Origin: a virus
Direction: 5' to 3' (one strand)
DNA: 64,000 nucleotides
IMG/VR virus record: IMGVR_UViG_3300025930_000007
Span: 1 to 64,000 of that record
Within the stretch, counting starts at the first letter, position 1. The number at the start of each line of letters is the position of its first letter. A program made the position numbers and the translations under genes. The notes beneath the pieces were generated by a model. That model did not search any database and was not told where the DNA came from. It saw nothing but the letters and a program-made list of their open reading frames with translations. This document shows positions 43,660 through 51,940 of this stretch, piece by piece.

Positions 43660-44091
43660 GTGGCCACGCTCGTTGAGAAGACCGTCCTGGTGAACAGCAA
43701 AGTCCAGGATCTCTGGGGTCTGTTCATGGACCTTCGCCGGGCGGATTTCAAGGTCCGCAACGTGGGCATGGACGTTCGGGGGACTTACGTTCACCTCGAG
43801 CTCAATGAGGAGAAGGATCCGACGCCGATCGTGGAAGCCTGGGTTGGGAAAGAACCGGCAAAAAGTTCTCTCTTGGTGAAAGAGATCCGTCAAAAGGAGC
43901 TCGAAAAGGTGAAGGAAGAAGAGCAGATCCGCCTTCAGGCTCAGATCGAGGCAGAACGAAAGGCAGAAGCAGCGAAGCAGAGATCGCCGGAAATAGTCGT
44001 GAATAGTGCGCCGCCGGAAGTCTCCGTCAAGGAGACGGAAACCGCGGAGAAAGTTGGAATCTTGAAGAGGATCTTCAGGAAATTCTTCTAA
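43660..44091 (+). CDS. Alpha/beta protein with charged coiled tail
   Basis: 143 residues, GTG start after AGGAGGCATC. N-terminal ~65 residues alternate strands and helices (VQDLWGLFMDLRRADFKV); then a Glu/Lys coiled coil (EVKEIRQKELEKVKEEE type) and a basic hydrophobic end (GILKRIFRKFF) that could be amphipathic and membrane-surface bound. Confidence 0.5.
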   Translation: MATLVEKTVLVNSKVQDLWGLFMDLRRADFKVRNVGMDVRGTYVHLELNEEKDPTPIVEAWVGKEPAKSSLLVKEIRQKELEKVKEEEQIRLQAQIEAERKAEAAKQRSPEIVVNSAPPEVSVKETETAEKVGILKRIFRKFF

Positions 44092-44094
44092 GAA

Positions 44095-44730
44095 ATGCTG
44101 TCGTATAAACCCGTCCTGGCCTCGCGACATCGGCTCGGGCAACTCGAAACGCTGACGAGCGGATTGACGTCCAATTTCGCCAAGCAGATCGTGACCGAGG
44201 CGGAGCCGGTCGTCCGCAAGATCATCAAACAGGAACGGAACAAGTACGCCCAGGCATTGATCGGAGCCATTCCGTTCGGAGTCATCTCCGCACTGGCATA
44301 CGTCGGAACGAAGTACATGATCCCCGATGAGAAGGCGATGGCCAAGACGGTGGGCTATGTCACATCCGCCATCGCCGCTGCGGGCGGCGCTTGGTGGACT
44401 GTTTCGAACCTGACCGAGGATATTCGTCCCGAGCCTTCCAAGGGAGGGCCGACTGCCGCAGATCCTTATGTCCAGCAAGCATCGCAGGCTATTGTGACGG
44501 CTGCGGAACCCAAGGTGCGGGCTATCGTCGACGACGAACGGCGGAAGCTGGCAGAAGCCGGCATTATGGCTCTTCCATTCGCTATCGCGTCGCTGGGGGC
44601 ATTCCTTTCGACCATGTTCCTTGTGGATCCCGAGAACAAGGGGACCAAGGCCATCGGATATGCTGGGAGTGCCCTGCTACTCGGCGCTGGAGCCTGGTTC
44701 GGGCTTCAGAAAGAACTGGAGGCCGCGTGA
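44095..44730 (+). CDS. Internally duplicated four-helix membrane protein
   Basis: 211 residues. Short leader ending H-R-L-G-Q at ~15. Two repeats: AEPVVRKIIKQERNKYAQALIGAIP and AEPKVRAIVDDERRKLAEAGIM, each followed by two hydrophobic helices ending in VGYVTSAIAAAGGAWW and IGYAGSALLLGAGAWF. A clear internal tandem duplication of the two-helix unit. Confidence 0.6.
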   Translation: MLSYKPVLASRHRLGQLETLTSGLTSNFAKQIVTEAEPVVRKIIKQERNKYAQALIGAIPFGVISALAYVGTKYMIPDEKAMAKTVGYVTSAIAAAGGAWWTVSNLTEDIRPEPSKGGPTAADPYVQQASQAIVTAAEPKVRAIVDDERRKLAEAGIMALPFAIASLGAFLSTMFLVDPENKGTKAIGYAGSALLLGAGAWFGLQKELEAA

Positions 44731-45137
44731 TCGCGCAGGCTCAAAGAATTCCCAGCCGAGACATCTTTATGGGCGGCGGAGGCCCTTTCGGAAGACAGGG
44801 AGCATCGCTTGGCCAGTGGGGAGAGATCATCAGCATTGCGACCGGACTGCTTCAAGCTACTCCTGCCGTCATCGCGACCTATCAGGCAAAGCGTGCGGCA
44901 GATCGGGCAAAGCAGGACAAGGAAAGGCAAGAGGCTGCTTTGAAGGCCCAGGCTGAGGCAGACGCAGCAAATGCTGAAGCTGCCAAAGCCCAAGCAATGG
45001 CTCAGCAGGGTCTCACGCCGCAGGGAACACCTATTGCGAACCAGAAGCCTTTCGGAGTCGATCCGGTGGTACTGGCTGTCGGCGGCCTCGGAATTCTGGG
45101 CCTTGGTGCGGCTCTCTTTATGGCTTTGAAGAAATAG
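44727..45137 (+). CDS. Ala-rich membrane-anchored protein with LGQ leader
   Basis: 136 residues from GTG 44727 (GTGA overlap). Leader ends G-A-S-L-G-Q at ~30. A long Ala/Gln/Glu/Lys helix (residues ~45-95) precedes a membrane helix at ~112-133 and KK. The helix composition resembles the protein at 51941. Confidence 0.55.
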   Translation: MIAQAQRIPSRDIFMGGGGPFGRQGASLGQWGEIISIATGLLQATPAVIATYQAKRAADRAKQDKERQEAALKAQAEADAANAEAAKAQAMAQQGLTPQGTPIANQKPFGVDPVVLAVGGLGILGLGAALFMALKK

Positions 45138-45144
45138 TGATGCT

Positions 45145-45576
45145 ATGAAAACACTCTTCACGACCGGCTTCAGCAGACCCTCCTTCAACCCGATGCTGGG
45201 ACAGGAGATCATCACGTCTTATGATGAAGGCCAGTCTTCGGGAGGGATCCCGAATCTGTATACTTCCGTCGATCAGGGTCCTGCAGCGACAACTGTCCCA
45301 GGGCTTGTGACCGATCGGGATCTTTATAAGTCTCCCAGTTCGACGGCATCCACGGACTTTGGGAAAATCCTTCAGGAGATGGTCAAGGCCGGTTCGGCGA
45401 GCTATGCCGGCTACACGAAGGCTCAGATCGCTGAAGCTGCAGCCAAGCAGAAGGCTGGCCTTCCTACAGGACTTCCGAAAGTGCTTCCGCAACCTTCCGG
45501 CATCAGCCCCAATACGGTATTCTTGGTCGGAGGACTCGCGGCGGCGGTGATCATTGCGGTAATCGCGGCAAGCTAG
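45145..45576 (+). CDS. Membrane-anchored protein with LGQ leader
   Basis: 143 residues. Leader MKTLFTTGFSRPSFNPMLGQ contains no acidic residue; directly after it come Glu and Asp residues. Thr/Ser/Pro-rich middle, short helical part, and C-terminal membrane helix at ~121-141. One of the clearest leader boundaries. Confidence 0.6.
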   Translation: MKTLFTTGFSRPSFNPMLGQEIITSYDEGQSSGGIPNLYTSVDQGPAATTVPGLVTDRDLYKSPSSTASTDFGKILQEMVKAGSASYAGYTKAQIAEAAAKQKAGLPTGLPKVLPQPSGISPNTVFLVGGLAAAVIIAVIAAS

Positions 45577-45577
45577 G

Positions 45578-46996
45578 ATGCATTCTATCTCTGGACGTCA
45601 CATGTTCTGGCAGGCTCCCGCTCAAGGCGGGAGCCTTCGGACAATCCCATTTCGTCAGGGCGGTCGTTCGGTCATGCTGGGCGGTGGAATGTTCATGGGC
45701 CAGATGCCCATCAACAGGCTCGACCAGGTCAGCATTCCGGCGATCATCGGACGTATCCAGATCGAGCCCGCGGTGCAGCAATATCTCGATGATCTGAATA
45801 AAGAGAATGCGGGCTTGGGCGCGATCTGGGCTGCCAGACCTCAACCAAAGCCGGTACCGAGTTTCCCCCCGATGACCGAAGCGGAAAAACAAATCCTCTT
45901 CGAGATCTCCAAGAATCCGACCGATGAGGAGCTGAAGGACCTGGCAACCATCGACAGTCTCTTCAGCCAGAATTTCCAGGCGGATTATCTTACGACAAAC
46001 GAGGTTTGCTATTACGCGGACAGCGGCAAACTGCCGGGGGTACGCGTGTTTGCCAAGGCGCCAGCTATCATTCCGACTACGGGGCAAGAAGGTGCCGAGT
46101 ACGCTGTTGCCCATTATTTTAATCCCAAACCTATTCCAATGTTCGGTAAATGGGGCGGGAAGAAGCCGCCTCCCCCTCCGGATAAATCCTTTACCAACGA
46201 CAAGTTCTGGTGCCCTGATCCATCCACTACGGAACCGACGCTATTCCTGGATCATGTGCGGCAACTTGGAAAGTTCGGGTCCTTCGCCCAGATGTTCGGG
46301 ATCGATGTGAACAAGACATGGGGGCAGATCAAGTTACAGACAAAGAATGGCTTGATCGTCCTGAACGTGAAATCGTCGTATCCTCTTCCTCCGCCGCTCG
46401 ACATGGCGCCAGATTTTGTCTGGAACATGGCCGCGGTTCCTCATCTTCCGGAGATGGTGAACCTCGGCGTTGTCGTCGATCCGGAGGCCTTCCGCTCCTG
46501 GTATACGATGGCAGTGCTCGAGAAGTACAACGACGCGGCCGATGCTATCATTGCCGAACAGAAGAGGAAGGCGAAGAAAGCAAAACGCAAGGCTATCCTG
46601 AAGGCCGTCGGCTTCGCAATCGCTGGAGTCGTTCTTTCCTTCATCGTTCCAGCCATCATTGCAGCAGCCGTCGCCGCGATCAAAGCGGCCGTGGACGTCT
46701 ACATCCAGGCCAAGCAGCGCGCGGAAGCCGCGAAGGCGATGGCCGAGGCCGCCAAGATGTTCGAGGAGGATGCTCCGGCCTTTGCAGCCGAAGTCCAGAA
46801 GACCGCCGACATGATGGATTATGCCGTGGCGCAGGAAGAGGCGAATGCGCCGCTCACTCAAGAGCAGCTTGATGCGATTCAAGAGGTCAAGGATAACCCT
46901 GAGCCCGGCACCGGCCCCACGACGGGACAGGCCCTCGTGACGGGCGGCGCCGCAGCGGGAATCATCGCGGCGATGATCGCCATCTTTCATCGGTGA
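45578..46996 (+). CDS. Large membrane protein with MGQ leader, 472 aa
   Basis: Starts one base after the previous stop. A ~47-residue basic leader ends M-F-M-G-Q. A globular domain (residues ~60-330) has Pro/Tyr-rich loops and Cys-bearing strands (EVCYYADSGKLPGV). A long hydrophobic/basic helix near 330-370 and a C-terminal membrane helix near 448-470 follow. The stop overlaps the next GTG (GTGA). Confidence 0.55.
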   Translation: MHSISGRHMFWQAPAQGGSLRTIPFRQGGRSVMLGGGMFMGQMPINRLDQVSIPAIIGRIQIEPAVQQYLDDLNKENAGLGAIWAARPQPKPVPSFPPMTEAEKQILFEISKNPTDEELKDLATIDSLFSQNFQADYLTTNEVCYYADSGKLPGVRVFAKAPAIIPTTGQEGAEYAVAHYFNPKPIPMFGKWGGKKPPPPPDKSFTNDKFWCPDPSTTEPTLFLDHVRQLGKFGSFAQMFGIDVNKTWGQIKLQTKNGLIVLNVKSSYPLPPPLDMAPDFVWNMAAVPHLPEMVNLGVVVDPEAFRSWYTMAVLEKYNDAADAIIAEQKRKAKKAKRKAILKAVGFAIAGVVLSFIVPAIIAAAVAAIKAAVDVYIQAKQRAEAAKAMAEAAKMFEEDAPAFAAEVQKTADMMDYAVAQEEANAPLTQEQLDAIQEVKDNPEPGTGPTTGQALVTGGAAAGIIAAMIAIFHR

Positions 46997-47637
46997 GGTT
47001 CATGAACACTATTTTTCTCGGCGGAGTTCAGCCGCGATCTGGCTTCCGGATTGGCCAGCGCTTCGTGATGGGACAGACTCTCACGAAAGCGGACCGCGAT
47101 CACTATCTCGTCGCCGTCAATCGCGCCCTCTCGGAAGCGGATGAGATCGATGCGTGGCTGCTCGCCAATCCGCTCGCAAAGCTGAAGCCCACGGAACTGG
47201 AGATGGCCCAGGGTTCCGATGTCGTCATCTCTCCATTCTTCACCAAGTGGATCAACTTCCAAGCTCAGCGGCCGGGCATGGTCGCCTTCCGGGATCGTCT
47301 TCAGAATGAAGACCCCAGCACTTGGGGATCTCTCTCGGATGCCGAGCACAAGATCTTCGGTTGGGTCAACGTAGTCGACCAGATCTATGGTTCATTCAAG
47401 GCGGATCCCAAGAATCTGACTGCTGGAAGATGGGTAGCTGGCGTAAGGCAGCCGGATCCGGTTTCCACGGGTGCCGCGACGACAGCACCTGCCATGCCCC
47501 TCGAGCCCGTCACAGTCCTGGGCTATGAGCTTCCTCCGACGATGTTGGGGATGCCTACGAAAGTAGCCCTGGTAGTGGGGACCATGGGTTTGATCAGTAC
47601 CGGAGTAGCTCTCTGGGCCCTATTCCGGAAGAAGTAA
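46993..47637 (+). CDS. Membrane-anchored protein with MGQ leader, 214 aa
   Basis: GTG 46993 (ATG 47002 also possible). Leader with IGQ and then F-V-M-G-Q at ~29. A helical domain (residues 30-140, DRDHYLVAVNRALSEADEID) distantly like the YD-type paralogues, a Thr/Pro linker and a C-terminal membrane helix (188-210) ending FRKK. Confidence 0.55.
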   Translation: MRFMNTIFLGGVQPRSGFRIGQRFVMGQTLTKADRDHYLVAVNRALSEADEIDAWLLANPLAKLKPTELEMAQGSDVVISPFFTKWINFQAQRPGMVAFRDRLQNEDPSTWGSLSDAEHKIFGWVNVVDQIYGSFKADPKNLTAGRWVAGVRQPDPVSTGAATTAPAMPLEPVTVLGYELPPTMLGMPTKVALVVGTMGLISTGVALWALFRKK

Positions 47638-47642
47638 GGCTC

Positions 47643-48077
47643 ATGGGCTGCAGCCCTGGCGCTATTTCCTTCGGAAAAGAACTCAGCCAATTCCTTTCCA
47701 ACCTCCTCTACATGAAAGAATGGTGGACCCATGGAGGATGTTGGACGCTTGCCCAAGCACTTCACGAATACCTGGGAGACGATCGCACGGAGCTCTGGGG
47801 TATTGGAAGTCCATTTGCCGGAACTGCGTATCACGTGGCAGTGAAGGCGGATGACTGTTTCTTTGATGCGGACGGAGCTTCTACGCTTGAGCAGATTCTG
47901 AAGCGCTGGAAAAAGAAGTTTCCGGGGCAATACTTGATTGCGAGGAAGCTTTCGGACAATGAAAAGAAGACCCTTCTCTGTAAAGATTCCGAAGACTTCG
48001 CTGTCGAGGAAATGGTCGATCAACTGACGTTAAAGCTAGGCCCATCCGAACTCCTCTGGAGGCGATTTTTCTCTTAA
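47643..48077 (+). CDS. Possible cysteine hydrolase/transglutaminase-fold protein
   Basis: 144 residues. GGCWTLAQAL places Cys33 at a helix start, followed by AYHVAVKADD with His64 and CFFDADG with Asp75; this Cys-His-Asp spacing and the G-C-W-x-x-A-x-A-L pattern suggest a papain-like or related fold common in small phage proteins. No signal peptide or leader. Last gene before leader 8. The assignment rests on three residues only. Confidence 0.4.
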   Translation: MGCSPGAISFGKELSQFLSNLLYMKEWWTHGGCWTLAQALHEYLGDDRTELWGIGSPFAGTAYHVAVKADDCFFDADGASTLEQILKRWKKKFPGQYLIARKLSDNEKKTLLCKDSEDFAVEEMVDQLTLKLGPSELLWRRFFS

Positions 48078-48084
48078 AAAGGGC

Positions 48085-48208
48085 TTTTCTTACAGGCTTC
48101 CCTATAGTAATATTCAGGCAGTTCCCAAGGCGTCCTCCCCCGACGCCGCAAGAGCTGCCTCACGGCAATCTTGCATTGAACTAAATCCGCCCGCGGAGAT
48201 CCTTTGCA
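48085..48208 (+). promoter_or_regulatory. Promoter and C-loop leader 8
   Basis: A weak -35 TTTTCT (48085-48090) and TAATAT (48108-48113), overlapping TATAGT. Hairpin 48129-48147 (GGCGTC with GACGCC) has the loop CTCCCCC. TCCGCCC at 48186-48192; TCCGC (48186-48190) pairs with GCGGA (48193-48197), covering the ribosome site before ATG 48209. Confidence 0.7.
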
Positions 48209-48673
48209 ATGTTCTGGCGCGGCGGGATGAGCCCAACGGGCTACTTCAATCGTGACGGATGGTATGGTCGCGGTCCGCTTCTAGGAGCGGCCGATACCGA
48301 GTGCAACGGCGATACCTGCGTCATCATTGCTTCTCGTCTCACTCCAGATCAAGCGAAGGCCTCTTACGAGAAGATGAAGTACGCGATGCTCAATAAGACC
48401 GACTGCATCAGCCAGGGAGTCCCTGGAGATGTGAGTGACTCGGTCGCCTCGAAGCTTGAGAAGGCGGTTCTCGGCATCGAGTCGTCCGCGCCTCTCACTA
48501 GGTCCGAAGCGGACTATTTGGCGAAGTTGGAAGCGTGCGTAGGCGTCATCCCGGCTGCAGTAGTGCCTCGGGGACCGATTGCTGCGCTGCCTAATCCTTC
48601 GTCGCCAAGCCCGCTTCTGATTGGAGCGGGGGCGCTGGCTGTCATCGGGGTTCTTGTGGCGCTTGCAAGCTGA
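48209..48673 (+). CDS. Membrane-anchored protein with LGA leader
   Basis: 154 residues. Leader rich in Trp, Arg, Gly and Tyr ending P-L-L-G-A (~27). Then a Cys-containing helical domain (ECNGDTCVIIASRLTPDQAK), a Pro/Val linker and a C-terminal membrane helix at ~132-152. First gene of the long unit ending near 55988. Confidence 0.6.
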   Translation: MFWRGGMSPTGYFNRDGWYGRGPLLGAADTECNGDTCVIIASRLTPDQAKASYEKMKYAMLNKTDCISQGVPGDVSDSVASKLEKAVLGIESSAPLTRSEADYLAKLEACVGVIPAAVVPRGPIAALPNPSSPSPLLIGAGALAVIGVLVALAS

Positions 48674-48683
48674 AGGGAAGGAC

Positions 48684-48887
48684 ATGAACGTTCTCAGGAT
48701 GCCCGGAGCTCCTCGCATGGGTCAGGCGGCCGCTCCTGCTGCTCCTGCTGTTCCGTCCGCAGGGCCGATCGTCGCCGTGGGCCCCGCTGCCGTGGTGGGA
48801 CCAACCGACGGTTACCTCTGGCCGATCGTCATCGGCGCGCTAGTACTGGGCGGAGTCGCCCTGCTGATCAGCGCCTCTAAGAAGTAG
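48684..48887 (+). CDS. Single-pass membrane peptide with MGQ leader
   Basis: 67 residues from ATG 48684 after GAAGGGAAGGAC. Leader MNVLRMPGAPRMGQ, an Ala/Pro/Val spacer, and one membrane helix (45-62) ending SASKK. Minimal member of the cluster. Confidence 0.6.
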   Translation: MNVLRMPGAPRMGQAAAPAAPAVPSAGPIVAVGPAAVVGPTDGYLWPIVIGALVLGGVALLISASKK

Positions 48888-48893
48888 GAGCTC

Positions 48894-49460
48894 ATGAATC
48901 TCGGAACTGTGCGCATGATGCCGATCTCGGGTAAGAGCGCCCGGCCTTCTCTGTTCGGCTTTTCGGCCGATCAGTCGAGGGGATTCTTCGGCTTAGGCGC
49001 GATTGAAACCCCCTCCGATTGGTATCAAAGGGCCAAAGAAGGACTGGCAAAATACGATGATCTCTTCGCTCGTGTAGGCCGGATCGCCGATCAGACGGAA
49101 CGCCAGAACATACAGAATTGGCTCGGATCTCCGATCGTCGACGGCACTCCTGCAAACGCCGCTCAGCAGGTGTTGACGGATATCCGGGAAGACGTGGAGT
49201 CGTTCATTCCTGCGAACGTCAATGCCTATCAGGTATCGAGCAGAACGGAGAAGATCCAGAAGCTCGAATCGATCAATCATGATTTCGAGGCGATGGTGGC
49301 CAACGCATCGGCCAAGGCGGGTGTCTTGCCGGTGACCCACGGCATCGTCCCTCCTCCTCAGCCTGATCCCGGTCCGTCATGGCTCCTTCCGGTCGTGGTC
49401 GTCGCCGGAGCCCTGGGGATCGCGACGCTAGTGACCTACGTCTACGGAGGGAAGGCTTAG
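48894..49460 (+). CDS. Membrane-anchored YD-type paralogue 2
   Basis: 188 residues. Leader to F-G-L-G-A (~37), helical domain with AKEGLAKYDDLFARVGRIADQT then IQNWLGSP and ESFIPANVNAY, a HDFEAMVANASAK segment, Pro linker, and C-terminal membrane helix at ~164-184. First of three tandem paralogues of similar length. Confidence 0.65.
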   Translation: MNLGTVRMMPISGKSARPSLFGFSADQSRGFFGLGAIETPSDWYQRAKEGLAKYDDLFARVGRIADQTERQNIQNWLGSPIVDGTPANAAQQVLTDIREDVESFIPANVNAYQVSSRTEKIQKLESINHDFEAMVANASAKAGVLPVTHGIVPPPQPDPGPSWLLPVVVVAGALGIATLVTYVYGGKA

Positions 49461-50027
49461 ATGAATCTCTCCGGAGCTCCGATCGGAAGAAACGCCAACA
49501 TGGGCGGCTCCATGTTCCATAGGTCCGGTTTTGCGCCGGTCATATCCTCTCCCGTGCAGAAGCGCCGGCTGGGAGAGGACGAGCAGAAGTGGTTCACCCG
49601 GGCCAAGGCTGCAGTAGCGGCTTATGACGATCTCTGGACTCGCACGCTGCTGATCAACGACAAGACCTATCGCGAACAGCTTGCGGCGAAGTACCACCCG
49701 AAGCCCGAAGATCAGAATGGGGCATTGTATCGCCGCAATTCGGTTGCGTACAAAGTCTCCGAAGCGGAAAGCTTTACGCCGGTCAATTATAAGATCTTCG
49801 AAGACACCCAGCAGCAGGATAAAGTCACCAAGCTGGAAGAGCTGAACTCCGACTTCCGCAAGGACGTCGAGTACGGTGAGAAGACCTACGGTCTTCTTCA
49901 GGCGCCGGCGATTATTGAACAGACGACGACAACTGCTCCGCCGACGGAGGTTCCTGGTTGGCTGATTCCAGCCGGGATCGGTCTTGGAGCTTTGATTATC
50001 GGTGCTCTGCTGTTCGGCGGAGACTAG
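49461..50027 (+). CDS. Membrane-anchored YD-type paralogue 3
   Basis: 188 residues, starting on the base after the previous stop. Leader (MFHRSGF) to K-R-R-L-G-E (~38), then AKAAVAAYDDLWTRTLLIND, KYHPKPEDQNGALYRRN, AESFTPVNYKIFEDTQ and KDVEYGEKTYGLLQ, a Thr/Pro linker and a membrane helix near 168-186. Confidence 0.65.
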   Translation: MNLSGAPIGRNANMGGSMFHRSGFAPVISSPVQKRRLGEDEQKWFTRAKAAVAAYDDLWTRTLLINDKTYREQLAAKYHPKPEDQNGALYRRNSVAYKVSEAESFTPVNYKIFEDTQQQDKVTKLEELNSDFRKDVEYGEKTYGLLQAPAIIEQTTTTAPPTEVPGWLIPAGIGLGALIIGALLFGGD

Positions 50028-50036
50028 GAGGAATTC

Positions 50037-50621
50037 ATGATCCCATTGCGGATGGCTTCGATCGGTGGTTTCAACGGTCCCCGCGGAACGATGTTCCACG
50101 GCAGCGCGACTGATTCTTTCAGCGTGGGTCGGATCTCCCTGGGCGAATCCGATCTGGGCGTGAACACGACCGGACTGGCTCGCTATGAGCTGGCGAAGAA
50201 GGAACTCGCTCAGTACGACAGTCTGGTCGAGCGGGTCAAGCGTATCGGCAACAAGGCTGCCCGCGAGCAGATCATCGATACCTACGGCCTGAGCGAGCCG
50301 GACAACAAGGACAAGTCGCTCTACGCGCGTAACGTGGTCGCGTCCGACCTCGCGAACGCGGAGAGCTACACGCCCATCAACTATGACATCTACACGGCTC
50401 CTGGACCCGCCAAGAACCGTCCTGGCAGGCTCCAGGATTGGAACTCGAGTTTCGCAAAAGACGTCAAGTACGCGGAAGACACGTACGGCATCCTGCCGGA
50501 ACCCCAGGTGATCGAGCGGACGACCACCGTCAGCCAGGTTCCGGCCTGGGTGATGCCGGTCACGATCGGTGCGCTCGCGGTGGCTGGTCTGGCTGCCTTG
50601 GGAGTCTTCAGCAAAAAGTAA
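50037..50621 (+). CDS. Membrane-anchored YD-type paralogue 4
   Basis: 194 residues. Leader with GTMFHGS to I-S-L-G-E (~38), AKKELAQYDSLVERVKRIGNK, YGLSEPDNKDKSLYARN, AESYTPINYDIYTAPG and KDVKYAEDTYGILPEP, all aligned with the preceding gene, then a membrane helix at ~172-191. The middle region is more conserved than the leader. Confidence 0.65.
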   Translation: MIPLRMASIGGFNGPRGTMFHGSATDSFSVGRISLGESDLGVNTTGLARYELAKKELAQYDSLVERVKRIGNKAAREQIIDTYGLSEPDNKDKSLYARNVVASDLANAESYTPINYDIYTAPGPAKNRPGRLQDWNSSFAKDVKYAEDTYGILPEPQVIERTTTVSQVPAWVMPVTIGALAVAGLAALGVFSKK

Positions 50622-50649
50622 TGGCCTTATTTTTATAAAGGGGAGAAAG

Positions 50650-51021
50650 ATGATTGCCTTCCAGCCGGTTTACTCGCGTGGTCGGTACATGGGTCAGGCG
50701 GCTCCGGCCGCGGCTCCTGCTCCCGCTCCTGCTGCAGCTCCGGCTGCGCCGGCGGCGGCTCCTGTCGTGCCGATGGTGACCACCACGTCCTACACGGGCG
50801 TTCCGGGCTTCCTCGAGACCGTCGCCGTTCTGGGCGTTTCCGCGGCGGCCGCCTGGACCGGCGTCCGCGCGGGCATGAACAAGAGCACGCCGAAGCTTCA
50901 GCGGGCGGCTGGCTGGGTCGGCGGCGTGGGCGGTGCGCTGCTCGGGCTGCTCTATCTCGGCACCAAGACCGGCATCACGCGCTCGATCGCGCTGCCGCAG
51001 ATCCAGGTGAACCCCGCATGA
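50650..51021 (+). CDS. Two-helix membrane protein with MGQ leader
   Basis: 123 residues from ATG 50650 with GGGGAGAAAG upstream. Leader MIAFQPVYSRGRYMGQ, an Ala/Pro stretch, then two hydrophobic helices joined by R-A-G-M-N-K-S-T-P-K. Paralogous to the next gene, which it overlaps by four bases. Confidence 0.6.
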   Translation: MIAFQPVYSRGRYMGQAAPAAAPAPAPAAAPAAPAAAPVVPMVTTTSYTGVPGFLETVAVLGVSAAAAWTGVRAGMNKSTPKLQRAAGWVGGVGGALLGLLYLGTKTGITRSIALPQIQVNPA

Positions 51022-51410
51022 GACCCTTCACGCCGTACAATCGGACGATCGAGCCGGCCAGGATCGGATTGGGCCAGTTCTCTCCATTCATAAATCCGTT
51101 CGAAGTGACTGGAGATCAGACGCCCACGACGACCCCGTCGCCTTCCGTTCAGGCGGCAGGACCTGCATCCGCGATCAAGCCGATCGTGGTACTGACTGGG
51201 CTCATGCTGACGGGGCTATCGGCCGCCACGGCTTATGTCGGGATGTCCTACGGCATGGACAAGAGCAAGAAGGATCTCCAGCGTGCGATCGGCTGGACGG
51301 TCGGCGTAGCCGGTGTGCTGTCCGGCCTGGTCCGACTGGCCGGAACCACTGCCGCACTGCTCATTCCGGCGCCCACTTCAGCGCCCATGGTCATGGCAGG
51401 GAGACGCTAA
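51018..51410 (+). CDS. Two-helix membrane protein with LGQ leader
   Basis: 130 residues. Leader MRPFTPYNRTIEPARIGLGQ, a Thr/Pro spacer, then two helices joined by SYGMDKSKKDLQRAIGW, aligned with AGMNKSTPKLQRAAGW of the preceding protein. A tandem duplicate. Confidence 0.6.
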   Translation: MRPFTPYNRTIEPARIGLGQFSPFINPFEVTGDQTPTTTPSPSVQAAGPASAIKPIVVLTGLMLTGLSAATAYVGMSYGMDKSKKDLQRAIGWTVGVAGVLSGLVRLAGTTAALLIPAPTSAPMVMAGRR

Positions 51411-51413
51411 GAG

Positions 51414-51932
51414 ATGCGCTTCGACCTCGTCGCCTTCCTGGGAGGCCTGACTGTTGGAGCCGCGGCTGCGGCTCTATACGGTGCCACACGGAGCACGAAG
51501 CTCGGCTGGAGTGGCGGCGGTGCAGGCGGTGGTCCTGGCGGCGGCGGTAGCTTCGGAGGCAGTCCCAGCGGCTCGGGGGGCTCATCCTATGCCCCCGGTG
51601 GTACAGGAGTCTATTCTGGACCGCCTGGACCCTTCGGTGGAGGGTTCATGGGACCTAGCGTCCTGGAATCGACGCCTTCTGAGGGAGAAGGAGAGATCGG
51701 GCCGATCGTTTCCGTTCCTCCGATCATTCATGACGGAGATGGTAACGGAATATTCGGAGGCTCATTCTTTGGGGTCAACGTGGCCCCTTGGTTCTGGCCT
51801 CTGAACATCGTGCCCCGGAACGACGAGATCATCTGCAAGAAGATTCCAGGCGATCCTGAAGAGACGATGGTATGTAAACGCAGATATCCGGTTCGAGCGG
51901 TGGCTTGGGGGCCACCCGCCGGCTGGCTCTAG
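51414..51932 (+). CDS. N-terminally anchored Gly-rich protein
   Basis: 172 residues. Unlike its neighbours the membrane helix is at the N-terminus (~6-24, FLGGLTVGAAAAALYGATR). Residues ~30-85 are Gly/Ser/Pro-rich, then a compact domain with Pro/Phe loops and two Cys (EIICKKIPGDPEETMVCKRR). Ends PPAGWL. Perhaps a membrane-tethered surface protein. Confidence 0.55.
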   Translation: MRFDLVAFLGGLTVGAAAAALYGATRSTKLGWSGGGAGGGPGGGGSFGGSPSGSGGSSYAPGGTGVYSGPPGPFGGGFMGPSVLESTPSEGEGEIGPIVSVPPIIHDGDGNGIFGGSFFGVNVAPWFWPLNIVPRNDEIICKKIPGDPEETMVCKRRYPVRAVAWGPPAGWL

Positions 51933-51940
51933 GAGATCTT

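Noticed and set aside
48085-48113. Two promoters at leader 8
   Set aside because: TATAGT and TAATAT overlap; neither has a good -35, so I keep a single weak assignment.
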